Shown here: positions 21,521 through 32,414 of the stretch, in pieces
Layout: every line of letters begins with the position of its first letter
Numbering within the stretch: position 1 is the first letter of the stretch
NCBI GenBank assembly: GCA_010015655.1
Contig: ML976747.1
Location: 62,001-126,000, forward strand
Direction of reading: 5' to 3'
Source of the DNA: Bimuria novae-zelandiae CBS 107.79
Taxonomy: Eukaryota; Ascomycota; Dothideomycetes; Pleosporales; Didymosphaeriaceae
DNA length: 64,000 nucleotides
Made by a program: the position numbers and the translations under genes
Notes under the pieces: generated by a model
Databases searched by the model: none
Told to the model about the DNA's origin: nothing
Seen by the model: the letters and a program-made list of their open reading frames with translations, nothing else

Positions 21521-23680
21521 TCACCATGCTAAGATTTTCTTGATGCCACGCGCTGCAGGCCTGGCCTCCCACTGCGTCAGACTTCGAAATTCGACCTCCA
21601 TGACCCTCGAGCCGATGTATTTTATGCTGCAGTCTCGCACTTTGTTGCAATCTGCGATCGTCTCTGCCTGTTGATCCGGGTTCACGCCCAGTACCCCGTC
21701 CACAGCTGTTTCCTCCAGTCGCAGAATTTCCCAGGCGACCCGGCCTGCTACGACGCCATCCCAGATCCCTTCGCGACGTGGGAAATCCAGCATCAGTGCC
21801 ATAGCCCGTCGACGTAAAGTGGAAGATCGTGACTTTGTCACAACCAGCCATAGTGCAGACAGCAAGCCCGAATTGGATGAAAATACCGGCCGCGCATAGG
21901 CGGGGATTTCAGCCTCTGTGACATATTCTGGATCCGCGGTGTCCGGATAGTAGTCCTCAGGTCGAGTTCCCGCTGGCGCACTGATATCCGGAGGCGCTCT
22001 CAGCAGTTCACACGCCAAATCCAAGATCAATATCATGTCATGTTCTTCTACTTCCCACTCTATTTCGCGGGAGCATTTTACCGCGTCGAATCCTTTGAAA
22101 AGCCTTAAGTAAATACCAATCTGTGCCCGGAAAAGCTTGATGCCAAGGATAGATTCCCGGTCCTCTTGGGCGGTAACCTGCGATAGGCGTGCGAGAAATT
22201 CGTCCAAGCGGATACTGAGGGCATCAAATTCCCTCTGGAATTGCTGATATTGGCCCTGAAGCCATCTTGGAGCATCCGGTCCACTGGGTGGGTTGACATC
22301 AAGAGCCTGCATGAATCCCAACATCTCGTGATATACAGCTTCGAAGGCATATCGTGCTTGAGAAAATGTTACGAATTGCCGCGGAGGTTTGTTAAAGTTT
22401 CGCTTCGGCCTGTGCGCCCAGGTTTCCAGCATCTCTTTGCTCATAACACCTCGTGCTTGTACATCCATTGTTACGAAAATTGCTCGCAGCGTTTTTAGGG
22501 AAACAGGGTGGACTTCCATATCGTCGGTCTCGTTGTCGAAGCTCTGGTCCAACTGGTGCAATATCTTCAAACCACTGCGCAAGTGCTCTAATGCGGTTGC
22601 TTGATGCCCTTGAAAGCAACACAGACAATAAAACATAATGCAAGCAGTCATAACATCCATCATGTCCGATATGGTCCTTTGGGAAGAGGATCTGGTCAGC
22701 TCTTGAATCGCACGGTTCGATTGCTCGATGGCGAAAGCGATCTGTTTATCCGATATATCGTCAGGTACCACTGGCATTCGACCACTGATGAACTTGCGGT
22801 GCAATGCTGCGATTGCGATAACGGCATGCCGGATTGCGGGAATGGTGTGCGAAGCTTGCAGCACTTCAAACTGCCAAAAGACGGAGTCAAAGAAACCGGA
22901 GAGCTGCAACAGTGAGCAGCACTCAAGAGGGACAGGGTTCAGATCCTCTTACCTCGTATGCCGTTTGGTTTTTGAAGAAATGGAAGGCTTCCTGTTCTTG
23001 AGTCGAATTGAGGTCCAATGCATGGGAAGGATTCCTCAAGAACTGTGGAGGAGCGTATGCGACTGCGAGTGCTGGGCCAGACAACCCTGATGTCGTGTAG
23101 CCGTCGCACTTACGACCAGTTGACGTGCATCGTTTACAACTTGGTTTTGCTTCGTCGCATTTGATTCTTCGTATCCTACAGAACGTCAGCACCACCCCGT
23201 ATAAACTCAACATGGTGGTTCGAATAAGCTTCGGTAGAGCGGCAAGATGATGCATCAGGAGATGCCAGGTAAGATCGGCCGCCCCGTACTGCGACACCGG
23301 ACACTGGTACCAATATCTCTGCCCTCCAAATACCGCTATACTCGTAACAGTGGACCATTTTCCTGTACAGGTAAAAGCATAGCAAGCGTCCGCTAAGCAT
23401 GCTTGCGCCCGCGAAGGAATTGACTACGCGCAACAGTGACAGATAGCGGAGACGGGCGAAACCAATATCGTTCTTGCTGAGGACATGATCACTAGCAAGG
23501 GCTCCCTACTCACCTACAAGTGATGCAGCCGGTCTTAGTCTTTGGTCTCCATGCCTTCTTCCTCACATGGTCCTTCTTGCCCTTACGTTTCTCAGGTTTT
23601 ACAGAGAAACTATCACTCTCGTTCTCATCGATTGCCTTTGTTTGTTCAACCGCTGCTGTCGCACGACTGTTCTTGACCAT
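21521..23680 (-). CDS. Zn(II)2Cys6 fungal transcription factor
   Basis: Three exons (23680-23514, 23175-22953, 22903-21521) give 590 residues. Intron 1 is 338 bp, long for this window, and splits the zinc cluster; intron 2 is 49 bp. The spliced DNA-binding domain is canonical, C52-x2-C55-x6-C62-x6-C69-x2-C72-x6-C79 (GCITCRIRRIKCDE, then CKRCTSTGRKC), preceded by a basic Lys/Arg stretch. The rest is a helical regulatory region of the fungal-specific type (PF11951-like), starting near FFDSVFWQFEVLQASHTIPA and continuing through AVIAIAALHRKF. It would be a nuclear activator or repressor with unknown targets. No metabolic cluster adjoins it, so its regulon cannot be guessed from context. Confidence 0.9.
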
Positions 23681-26138
23681 ATCGTTGGGTATCCGCTTTC
23701 CTTCCGCGAGACTCCTGTCCAAACGAGCGAGCCACTGGGAAACCTATGATTTTAACTTCCGCCTTACACTACTGCACTGATCCAGTGTCGACTTGTCGTC
23801 CACTAGGGCCCATATAGGTAACGTAAGCACGCGCTTATTGGCCGGCTTGTTTATTGCTCGGCACAAAGGCAGGGCGCCTTCCCACGATAGGCTAAGATTG
23901 ACTCGTCAGCAGGCTGCCTTGACCCTGGCTCTAAACACCTTTAATACAAGCATGTTGCATAGGGCTGCCAGCAGCACGCGAAGACTAGTTACCTGATTTG
24001 GTCGTGCTTACGGCAAGAGCTTTAAGAGTTGCTCGTATCCTGCTATTAAGTCGATCGACACAGCCTCAAGGCTTCCTTCCAAACCCCACTTAGGCTCCAG
24101 GTTCACCTGTTGGACACATGCCTGTATTGGAACCATCGAGATCGAAATCTTTACCAACCCGCGCCTACCGCCATCTCCTAGGCCAGCACCAGGATCGTCG
24201 AACTGTTTAATAATGCAAGCAACGTGGAAGCAGACAGGAACCTGGACGCCAAGCTGTCTCACCGATTAAGAAAACAGACCTCGCGGTGTACTTTCACCGC
24301 TGGAACGAATGCTTCCTATATCCGGTTTCCATCCTGCAGATCACTGCTTCTGATGTGTCCACGCGCGGGGAGGGCTGGGAGAATGGTTTGAAATCCAGTC
24401 GAGCATTCCGACGGTCTCGCCAGCGCGTTGCCTGATAGTATACCCAAGAGCAGATTCAACCGAGAAAAGTTCTCATGCCGTTATTCCTACCTTTGTTTTC
24501 ACGCAGAAGGCAGAGCAAGCAACAAACAAAGACCGCGCAAACACTGGGGCGACGGAAATCAACCAGCAATGAAGCACCAAAAGTCAGGCTTAAGCGACCT
24601 CGTTCTCTAACAGAGTAGATGGACAAGCGAACTCAGGTCCAATATACTCCAGAGGCTGTTCACCTCTGGTTGCAGCGTCACCCACTCTTCGGCTGCCTCG
24701 ATCAAACGCAGAGACGTCTCGATTAGGGTTGGACCGACCTATACCCTGTTGCCAAATCGAAATACGGCTCAGCGCGGTACTCCGCCGTGACGCTGTCAAA
24801 TGTGGAGCGCCACTCTCTTTCAGATCAGTCGTATTGTACGTAGGAGCTAATAAAGAGTAACCTCTAAGATCCATGTTTTGCACACAATAGCTGCGGGCTG
24901 ATTAGGGGTGATAACAGATGCAGGTGGTCATCCTTCGCCGTCCATTTTGTACAAGTGTACGGTAAACCCTGCAGTGACTTAAAAGTTGTCGAAAATATAG
25001 AGAACAGCAAAGACGAACGGGGTACCCTGACCTAGTGTCAACTAATAAAGTCCAAACAAAACCAGAACATGGCTACCTTGTGATGGTCCATCATTTTAAG
25101 AAGGACCGCGATTCCGAGGAGATCCAATACACATCTTCAATCAATTTCGCCTCCATCACTTGTAGCCGGATGAGCTTCTGCATTATCGTCATCAAAGATG
25201 ATTAGCTTGTTCAGGCTGAACAGTCGTTACACAGTACCGGAAAATTTTTCGGTTAGCGATCCGAAGCGCGTCGCCTGACTGTATCATGCAGTCTGCAGGC
25301 AAATGTTGCACTGCGTCTTCTCCAACCCTTCTCGGGAGCGGAAGCCTGACTTGTATCCGTGGTACCTGGATATTGAAGTTCCACTACTTCTCCTTGCATT
25401 CCGCATATCCCGGGACAGAAGCCACGTACGCTCCGGCAACCGGCATGCATATGTCGCGGGAAGAGGTACTGGCACGCGAATGACATCTGTTAAACTTCGG
25501 GGGCTTACAGCAAATTTTCAAAGACAACGCCAAGCGCATAACGAAAAGAGAAGATCTCGCCATCTATTATGAACGAGGTTGAGCGATGTGCTGCCATTCC
25601 AATTTTGAAGGCAGGGATCCTGACAATGTATATGTACCCCAGAGCTCCATTCCGGTACCGCTTCTAGACGCATAGGTGGGTCTCCAACAGCCCGTTATGG
25701 GAATTCAAGGCAGTGGCGTCCGCTTTTATCATCTTGTTGAGCGGGTGACGCTCAATGTGCACGGATAGTGACCCCGGCCCTTGCGGGTGGTTAAGGCAAA
25801 TCCTTTGCCAGATATAAAGCGAGATGATTGTCCATGCCTTCCCATTGTCCTGAGATTGCCCTCTCAACCAGATACTTTGTCTGCTTTGTCCACTCGTTTG
25901 ACAAGATCGCGAACGCTTTCACCCGACGCTCTTGCCAGGGCGCGGGACAAGCTATGCCTCAAGAAGGCCGTGGTCTCTTTGGTTGATCATTGCGCTTAAC
26001 GGTATATGGATATAAGACTGCGCGACCCCACGGCATACTCTCTGACTTGGACCACCGGCACTCTTTACGACTACCCTTCAATACTGGGGCAATAAACGAA
26101 TCCTCAGGTTTAGCCACACAAATCCTCCTACCAGAGCC
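23681..26138. other. Gene-free 2.4-kb stretch
   Basis: I see no conserved domain on either strand. Short frames, such as 24590-24883 minus and 25781-25999 plus, lack recognisable motifs and codon pattern. It includes the promoter of the regulator at its left end and the chitinase promoter at its right end. Confidence 0.5.
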
Positions 26139-27842
26139 ATGCGGTTCACCCTCTTTTCTCTAGGGGCCTTGCTCTTCGCTGCAGTGCAAGCGCGCTCCGT
26201 TATCTACGCTGATGAGTTAGTATCCCGTCTTCCGCTCTATCTATCCCATATCCTAACTTCGCTTTTAGGTGGCATCCTACTCACCCCAAGACGATGGCTC
26301 GGCGCGGCGCTATCGACCATGTTATTGTCGCGTTTGCCATGGCAAACAACACGGCCACCTTCCAGCCCAAGGTCCCTATCACGGACTTACGATCTGAATT
26401 CCCAAATGCCAAGATCATGATCGCAGTTGGCGGATGGGGCGACACGATTGGCTTCTCCCAGGCAGCGAAATCCAACGCGGGTATTCAGAAGTTGGCAGCT
26501 GATATCAAGACCATGATCGATAACAACAAGGTCGATGGCGTTGGTGAGTTTCTCGACACTGCAGTTGCACCGAAGCTTCACAAATGCATTGTACTAAATA
26601 CAACGCAGACATCGATTGGGAATATCCTGGCGGAAATGGCGCAGACTACAAGGAGACTCCTAACTCTGCGAAGACCGACGAGGTCGCGGCATTTCCCAAG
26701 GTGCTCGCTGCTATCCGCAAAGCCATCGGTCCTGAGAAGCTTCTCTCGATCGCCGTGCCAGGAAAGAAGGTCGATATGATTGCATACACCGAGGAGACTG
26801 GTCCTAAGATTTGGCCTTCTGTCGACTACATCAACGTAAGTGACACCAAATCTCTCTCCATCTAGCTTAGGAAGGATGTGAAGTTGACGATCAATAGCTC
26901 ATGGCCTACGATCTCATGAACCGTCGCGACACCAAGACCGCGCACCACACCAGCGTTCAAGGCGCAAAGGAAGTCGTCAAGAACTACCTCGCCATCGGCG
27001 CTCCCCCCTCGAAGATGAACCTTGGTTTCGCTTTCTACGCGAAGTACTTCCAAGTCGCATCTTCCGGTGCTTCGAGCAGCGCTCTCGGCGTCCCCATCGT
27101 GCAAGCCGAGGACCCCATCACCGGCAAAGACACACTCACATCGGGCGCCTGGACCTTCGAGCCCGCACACATGAACACCGTCAGCTCGTCCCAGTTCACC
27201 TTCAGCTACGACGGCACCTGCGGTCCCAGCAACGGCACAAAGTGCTCCTCAGGGTGCTGCTCCAACGCCGGCTACTGCGGCGTCTCTCCCGAGCACTGCG
27301 GCGGCGGATGCTGGCACGCCTTCGGCACGGGCTGCACCGACCCGGACGTCGCCGGCTCATGGCAGCTCGCGGCAGCCAACGGCGTGGCTGACACCGTCGC
27401 GGGTGGACAGTACTACCTCGACCGCGCCAACGGCCTCTTCTGGACATGGGACACGCCCGCGTTCATCACGCAGAAGTTCGAGCAGATTGTGCGCAAGTAC
27501 AAGCTCGGCGGCGCCATGGCGTGGAGCTTGGGCGAGGACAGCGCGGATTGGAGCCATATTAAGAAAATCAGCGAGGAGCTCAACCGCGGTGGATATAGCG
27601 GGCCGGGGGATGCTGCGGAGACGGGGTTTGAGGCCCGGGCTCAGGCTCAGGCTCAGGCTACGACGTTTGTGACGACGACTACGACGGTGAAGATGCTGGT
27701 TACGACGACGGTGCATGCGGCTGCGTCGACGGGGTATCGGGTTGTTAGTGTAGATGGGGGTGTTGCTGCGGTGGAGGAGGCTAGTAGGGATGATGGCGAG
27801 TGGGAGTATTGCTATACGGATGACGGGGAACGTTTTAATTGA
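26139..27842 (+). CDS. Secreted GH18 chitinase with internal CBM18
   Basis: Four exons (26139-26215, 26269-26543, 26609-26835, 26898-27842) give 507 residues, all with GT-AG introns of 53-65 bp. MRFTLFSLGALLFAAVQARS is a signal peptide. The GH18 catalytic motif DxxDxDxE is intact (D115, D118, D120, E122 in VDGVDIDWEYPGG) and is split by intron 2. KIMIAVGGWG is the second GH18 signature. A hevein-like chitin-binding module (CBM18, about residues 301-339, CGPSNG through CGGGCW) sits before the last barrel strand GGAMAWSLGED, so it is inserted in the catalytic fold. The tail is Thr/Val-rich and ends in an acidic segment. It should hydrolyse chitin outside the cell or at the wall; whether for remodelling or mycoparasitism is unknown. 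Confidence 0.92.
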
Positions 27843-28857
27843 TGCAGAAGATGGGTCTGAGGCGGTGGCGAACGATGCGAATCGGGTCGCGCATACGGGC
27901 TGTCGGTAAGGAGGACTGGCTCTTTGTTGTGCGTACCATCGCGTCGGATGACGAGCATGGACGCATTGTTGAGCAAAGCTGCATTGTATTGGTCGTACCG
28001 CAGAAACAGTAGAGGTTTCTGGGCTGACGGCGACATTTAGGGCATGATCATTCGGTGCATGGAGGTTGGGAATATTTATGTCTTCTCGGGATTAGAAATA
28101 TGATGCATTGTACGCTTTTCATCCCATTGTAGACCCGAGCAGTTTCTGTACTTTCGAACTTTAAACAGAGTCTCGATTTCCTGATTGAAAGTGCACAACA
28201 CTTCTAGGAGCTGCAAGTGGGTCAAGACTACGTAGCCATGAGATTGTGTGGTTGACCGACGCTTCTCTGGGCATAAGAGACGCTCCTTCGGCCTTCATGA
28301 GATTGTATTTACGGGCGGAGAGCTTGAAAGTGATAGCAGCAAAGAGGTCGAGGAATGGAGCACTCAGAAGCGAACTAGTGCTGAGAACATGATATATGTA
28401 AGCCAAACGAGTTCTAAAAGGATAGCAGAACTACCCGTACGCGTTCAGCTTTTGTTCCACTTTTGAAGCATCACAAATGAAGTCTTTCTCCAACAGCCTT
28501 ATCTTCGATAGCAATTCCCTCCCGGCGCCGTATTGTACCTTGGGTCACCCCAGGATGGGTAATACATGGGCCGCCAGCAATGGTCCATCAACATCAAGCA
28601 TCAAGCTTCGCCGTCAGCCCGAGCCACAATATCTATACTGACACCCTGACTCTGCACCTCCTCACATCTGCCCGGGTAATCTCCCGTCAGATAATAATAA
28701 ACGTCACGGCGCTTAGCCCAGTCGACAGCCTGTTTGGAGGTCATCGTCCAGCGATTTTCATGAGAAATGCTCATCATGCCAACCTGACCATCACTTGAGG
28801 TCAAATTATACGCGCAAGGCCAAGCCTGATCATATTCCGCAAGGCCCTGAGGTGCCT
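27843..28857. other. Intergenic, nothing recognised
   Basis: This is the 3' flank of the chitinase gene and a stretch without domains up to pseudogene copy C. Confidence 0.5.
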
Positions 28858-30359
28858 TTAAGTGGTCTTTTTAAGCAAGATAGTTAACGCGGTTCTACGA
28901 ATAACGGTATTTTGTGCCAGATAGCATCCCGTGTTGAGGGAGGCGCTCCCCGGCATACGGAAGGAGCACGCTAGCCATATATAGGCGACTTCCCGCCTAC
29001 ATAATAGTACAACTCTTACACTCAACTTCATGTTGACGATACTTTTCAACATCCCGTGCGGCTTTAAATCGGTACGCAGACCCCACGCGTATACAATCTC
29101 TTTAGTACGGACGCGATAATTTTCGTCTTCAAAGAAAGGACGGATGTGAGAGCGCAGTACGGGGTTCCACAGCCACGCCAACTAATGTAACGGTGCGTCT
29201 GGGGCTGGGTGATACGCTCCCATTGCAAGCAGGCCCATGTGTAATCTTCTTCGGACTGGTAGTTGGCACTCTTTGGTCCCGGACGGAAGGCGTCTTCTGG
29301 AAGCCTGTTTTCACATTTGCGTTTGTTTTTGCCCTTGTCTTTTCGTTCCTTTCCAGGGGCTGGTGGATCCAATTTAGGAAAGCACTGTGGATTGGAGCAA
29401 TTCTGCTCGAAACCAGAGCACTTGTCGTTGTGGCACCTCCAGAAACGAGAGCAGTCCTCTCGGTAATTTTTCCAAGCGTCGGAACTGAAGAATGATAGCC
29501 CTTGGTAATCATGGGGCTGGATCAAGGTGGATTGTTGCACATATCGTTTAGCAGCGGAAAGGTCTTGGGCGCCCATGTGGGCTACCCACTCCTGAGATAT
29601 GCACAAAATGAGACCACAAATCATTGCCTTGCTGTTGATAAAGATTTCGTGATATTGGGCTCGTGTTTCGACCTTGGAGATCGTGGCAACATTGGTATCG
29701 CTAATACACTCGGTGCTTGTAGGATTCCTAGTGTTGCCGTTCTGAGCAGTGGACAACAGTGTAACTTTGTCCAGCGGTTTGGCGAGGAGGGCACGCATCG
29801 GACCACGTTTGAGCCGCATGACGTCCTTAGTAGAATTGTGGTTGCCCAAGTTGATGCTTAAGCGATGACCTTTCCGCCCGATTCCGTGCACATGATGCAT
29901 ATTTTCGTCGTACAATACCCGAACATCGATGTTGAGTGTAATAGTACGAAGCGTTGCCCAACGATCGTGGGCCGCGATAGATTAGTGAATAGTGACGCGG
30001 TGCATATAGACTTCTTGGAATTTCTTCGCGAAATCTTCCATCTAGATCTTGTAGTACCGCATAGCCGCCTCGAGAAGCACCTTATTGGCGCGCTTGCATG
30101 TCATTATCAACCCGCGAAAGTGGTATTTTTCGACGTTCGACGCCATCGGTGGATGAGACTCGTACAGATGTTCGTATACGATCAAGCGAACATCCACATT
30201 AAGATAGGAGAAAAATGGACTCGCTAGCTGAGTCGCCTCGGTATCATGGGTTGCGTCTCGCGAACCATGTTCCAACCCAGGCGCCGGCTCTGTTTCTTGT
30301 ATATCTGTGATATGACGAGAATAAGTCGGTGCAGCGAATCCGGCGGCCCCTTCCTGCAA
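28858..30359 (-). pseudogene. F-box/2EXR-like family protein, copy C (broken)
   Basis: The 5' part has FFSYLNVDVRLIVYEHLYE, then GLIMTCKRANK running straight into VLLEAAMRYYK. Copies A and B have an intron at exactly this point and copy C has none. No in-frame ATG remains upstream. Two in-frame stops follow, TAG at 30042-30044 and TAA at 29982-29984, both at places where CAG/CAA would fit. The frame then stays open for about 280 codons through RALLAKPLDKVTLL, a Cys-rich block (CSRFWRCHNDKC, CSNPQC) and WACLQWERI. A frameshift near 29170 is needed to reach TKEIVYAWGLRTDLK. The last ~100 bp coincide with the dispersed repeat shared with 841-941. It is clearly a dead member of the family. Confidence 0.72.
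28929..29030 (-). repeat. 101-bp dispersed repeat, copy 2 (inverted)
   Basis: Its reverse complement matches 841-941 closely, including AGTTGAGTGTAAGAGT and CTAGCGTGCTCCTTCCGTAT. Here it falls at the 3' end of pseudogene copy C, where similarity to copies A and B has already faded. Confidence 0.8.
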
Positions 30360-30850
30360 GTCACTCCAGACTACACAATACGCTGTCTCTTTTCCATGCG
30401 CCCGCGTTTAGCTTTTCTCTGCGTGAGAGTATCTGTGGAATAAAATACTGGGGGGTGCTGGTTAAGAAGATGTGGAGAACGTGTTCGTGTGATGAGATTA
30501 GTGATGTGGAGAGTCCGAGGCGCAGGGCCTCGAATGAATGGGGCGAAGTCGAACACGGTTCTCAGTGCGGCGAAGTTGGTCGTACGGATCCTGGATGAAG
30601 GAATGCTAAACACGGGTTATGAATGCAAAGGTTTTTGCATGCATGCTAATCCTGCAACTGCGCTCCATCAGGGAGCAGAACATAATACAAGAAAGAGCGC
30701 CCTGTCATTATCAAACGCTCTTGCACCTGATTGTATTGTAGATCGTCAAAGCGAGTTATACATATAGGGAAAAACGTGTCCATGCTGAAGGGGATTGAAT
30801 CCTGCCTCTGTAATAGCGGAATAGCCTAAAAAAAATTACTGTGCAAGCAA
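30360..30850. other. Intergenic, nothing recognised
   Basis: This lies between pseudogene copy C and the ankyrin-SPRY remnant. No supported feature. Confidence 0.5.
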
Positions 30851-32414
30851 CTACGTTAAAGTAGAGGCCTTCCCCGAATCGGCTTGAACATCCGCTGGTG
30901 GACCGCTCTCAGCACTGGCCGTAACATCCTGGGTCTCCATTGCACCGCTTAGGGTCTGCAGATCATTGAACGCACTAGTCGTGCGCCTCCACAAAGGCCG
31001 CTTTGTTAGCAGCTCTTCCTTCTCGGCCACAAAGGCGATCCCATTATCTGCTTTATTACCAGGCTTCCATACAAATGGCCTAGAAGCCAAGTCGTTTCCA
31101 AAGTTCGCCTTGAGCTGGGCACCTACCGTGTCCAGCCCCAGAACGGGGTACAAACGACTTCGCGTGATCCCAGTGTGCACGTAGTAAGTATGTTTGTTCA
31201 CGTCCTGAACTTCTAGTAGCTCACCGTTTTTGGTGAAGAACATTGTCCCTTTGTGAACGTCGAGTCCACATCCAATTGTATCCGCGTGGCCGTATCGGAC
31301 AAGGTTAGACATGGTTTTGTACGGGCAGAAGGCCAGCCACCTATCGTCACCATAGTATGCCCACGATTTGATCGGTATCCAAAACGAACCGGAAACCAGT
31401 TTTGGATAGATTTGGAGGGGTATTCACACAGACCAAAGGCAACTACACTGTCAACGTATAAGTATCGGCTTAGAAACACAGTCCCGTTACATACGGCCTT
31501 TTCATGGACTTCTCCTCGCATAACGAAGCATCAACTTGGATCTCGAAGTAAAAGTTTGCCGCACCGGCAGGAATAGGATGATGCGCAAGGATTGAGGCCA
31601 CTCGTGTGGGGTCTGGAGCACTTCAGTAATGAACCATTCACGAGGGCTTCAATGCAATACCGTTGGGAGTACGCGTGACTTCGACTTTGTCATCAGAGAC
31701 TTGCAAGAGCTTTGGCAAAGTATTCTTTAACTGACTAGGCCTGAGGCTAGAGATTGGTCGTCTGGTAGAAAGCAACTTGGCAGCTTCATCGTGTCGATAA
31801 TGTCGAGCTATTTGAAATGAAGACCACCCGTGCTCGTCTTGAGCTAGCAGGTCGGCACCTTTGTCGATGAGCTTGTTGATGATGGGTGGCGAGCCTCGTG
31901 CAGCTGCTACATGTAAAAGGCCAGTATTCGCTCCGACTGGTGTTCCGGCATCGAGAAGAAGCGTGCAGACGGCCTCGCAGTGCTTCGAGTTGGCCTCCCT
32001 CCAACCGTTGAAGCATGCCCGAAGTGGTGTATTTCTATTGTCATCGTCGACCATTGCCGGAACACCTTGGCGGAGAAGATACTCAACCACGTCTTTGCGT
32101 CCATTGTGCGCTGCGGCATGAAGAGGCGTGGTTCCTTTCTTGTCTTTGCTGAGGAGTACCGACATGTCCCGGTTGCATTTCTCGAAAATAGCTTCTACGA
32201 TATCTCGATGGCCTCGTGCAGCAGCCTTCCGGAGAGGGGTTTTGCCATTGCTAGCGCCTTTATTTAGGATTTGGTCCGCTTGTTGAATCAAGTAGAGAGC
32301 GGACTCATCCTCCATTGCCCCGCAGGCTTTGTAAAGAGGTGTGCAGCCCTTGTCGTCCGCTGCATCCATATCTGCACTTTTCATTAGTAACAACGATGCG
32401 GGTCTGCCGTGTCC
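30851..32414 (-). pseudogene. Ankyrin-repeat plus SPRY protein, 5'-truncated and broken
   Basis: The frame opens after a TGA at 32415-32417 and encodes about six ankyrin repeats (KGTTPLHAAAHNGRKDVVEY, TGLLHVAAARGSPPIINKL, ADLLAQDEHGWSSFQIA). It ends at TGA 31638-31640, but the same frame continues through a second TGA (31623-31625) into a SPRY domain starting LAHHPIPAGAANFYFEIQV. A canonical 47-bp intron (31494-31448, GTATGT to ACAG) leads to VVAFGLCEYPSKS. A one-base frameshift near 31365 is needed to reach SWAYYGDDRW, then IGCGLDVHKGTMFFTKNGE and LYPVLGLDT complete the SPRY domain. In fungi ANK-SPRY modules occur in NLR- and HET-related proteins. The N-terminal part is missing at a junction with the HET fragment. 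Confidence 0.8.

Noticed and set aside
24590..24883. 97-codon minus-strand frame in the 2.4-kb gene-free stretch
   Set aside because: No domain, no splice partners and no neighbour context.
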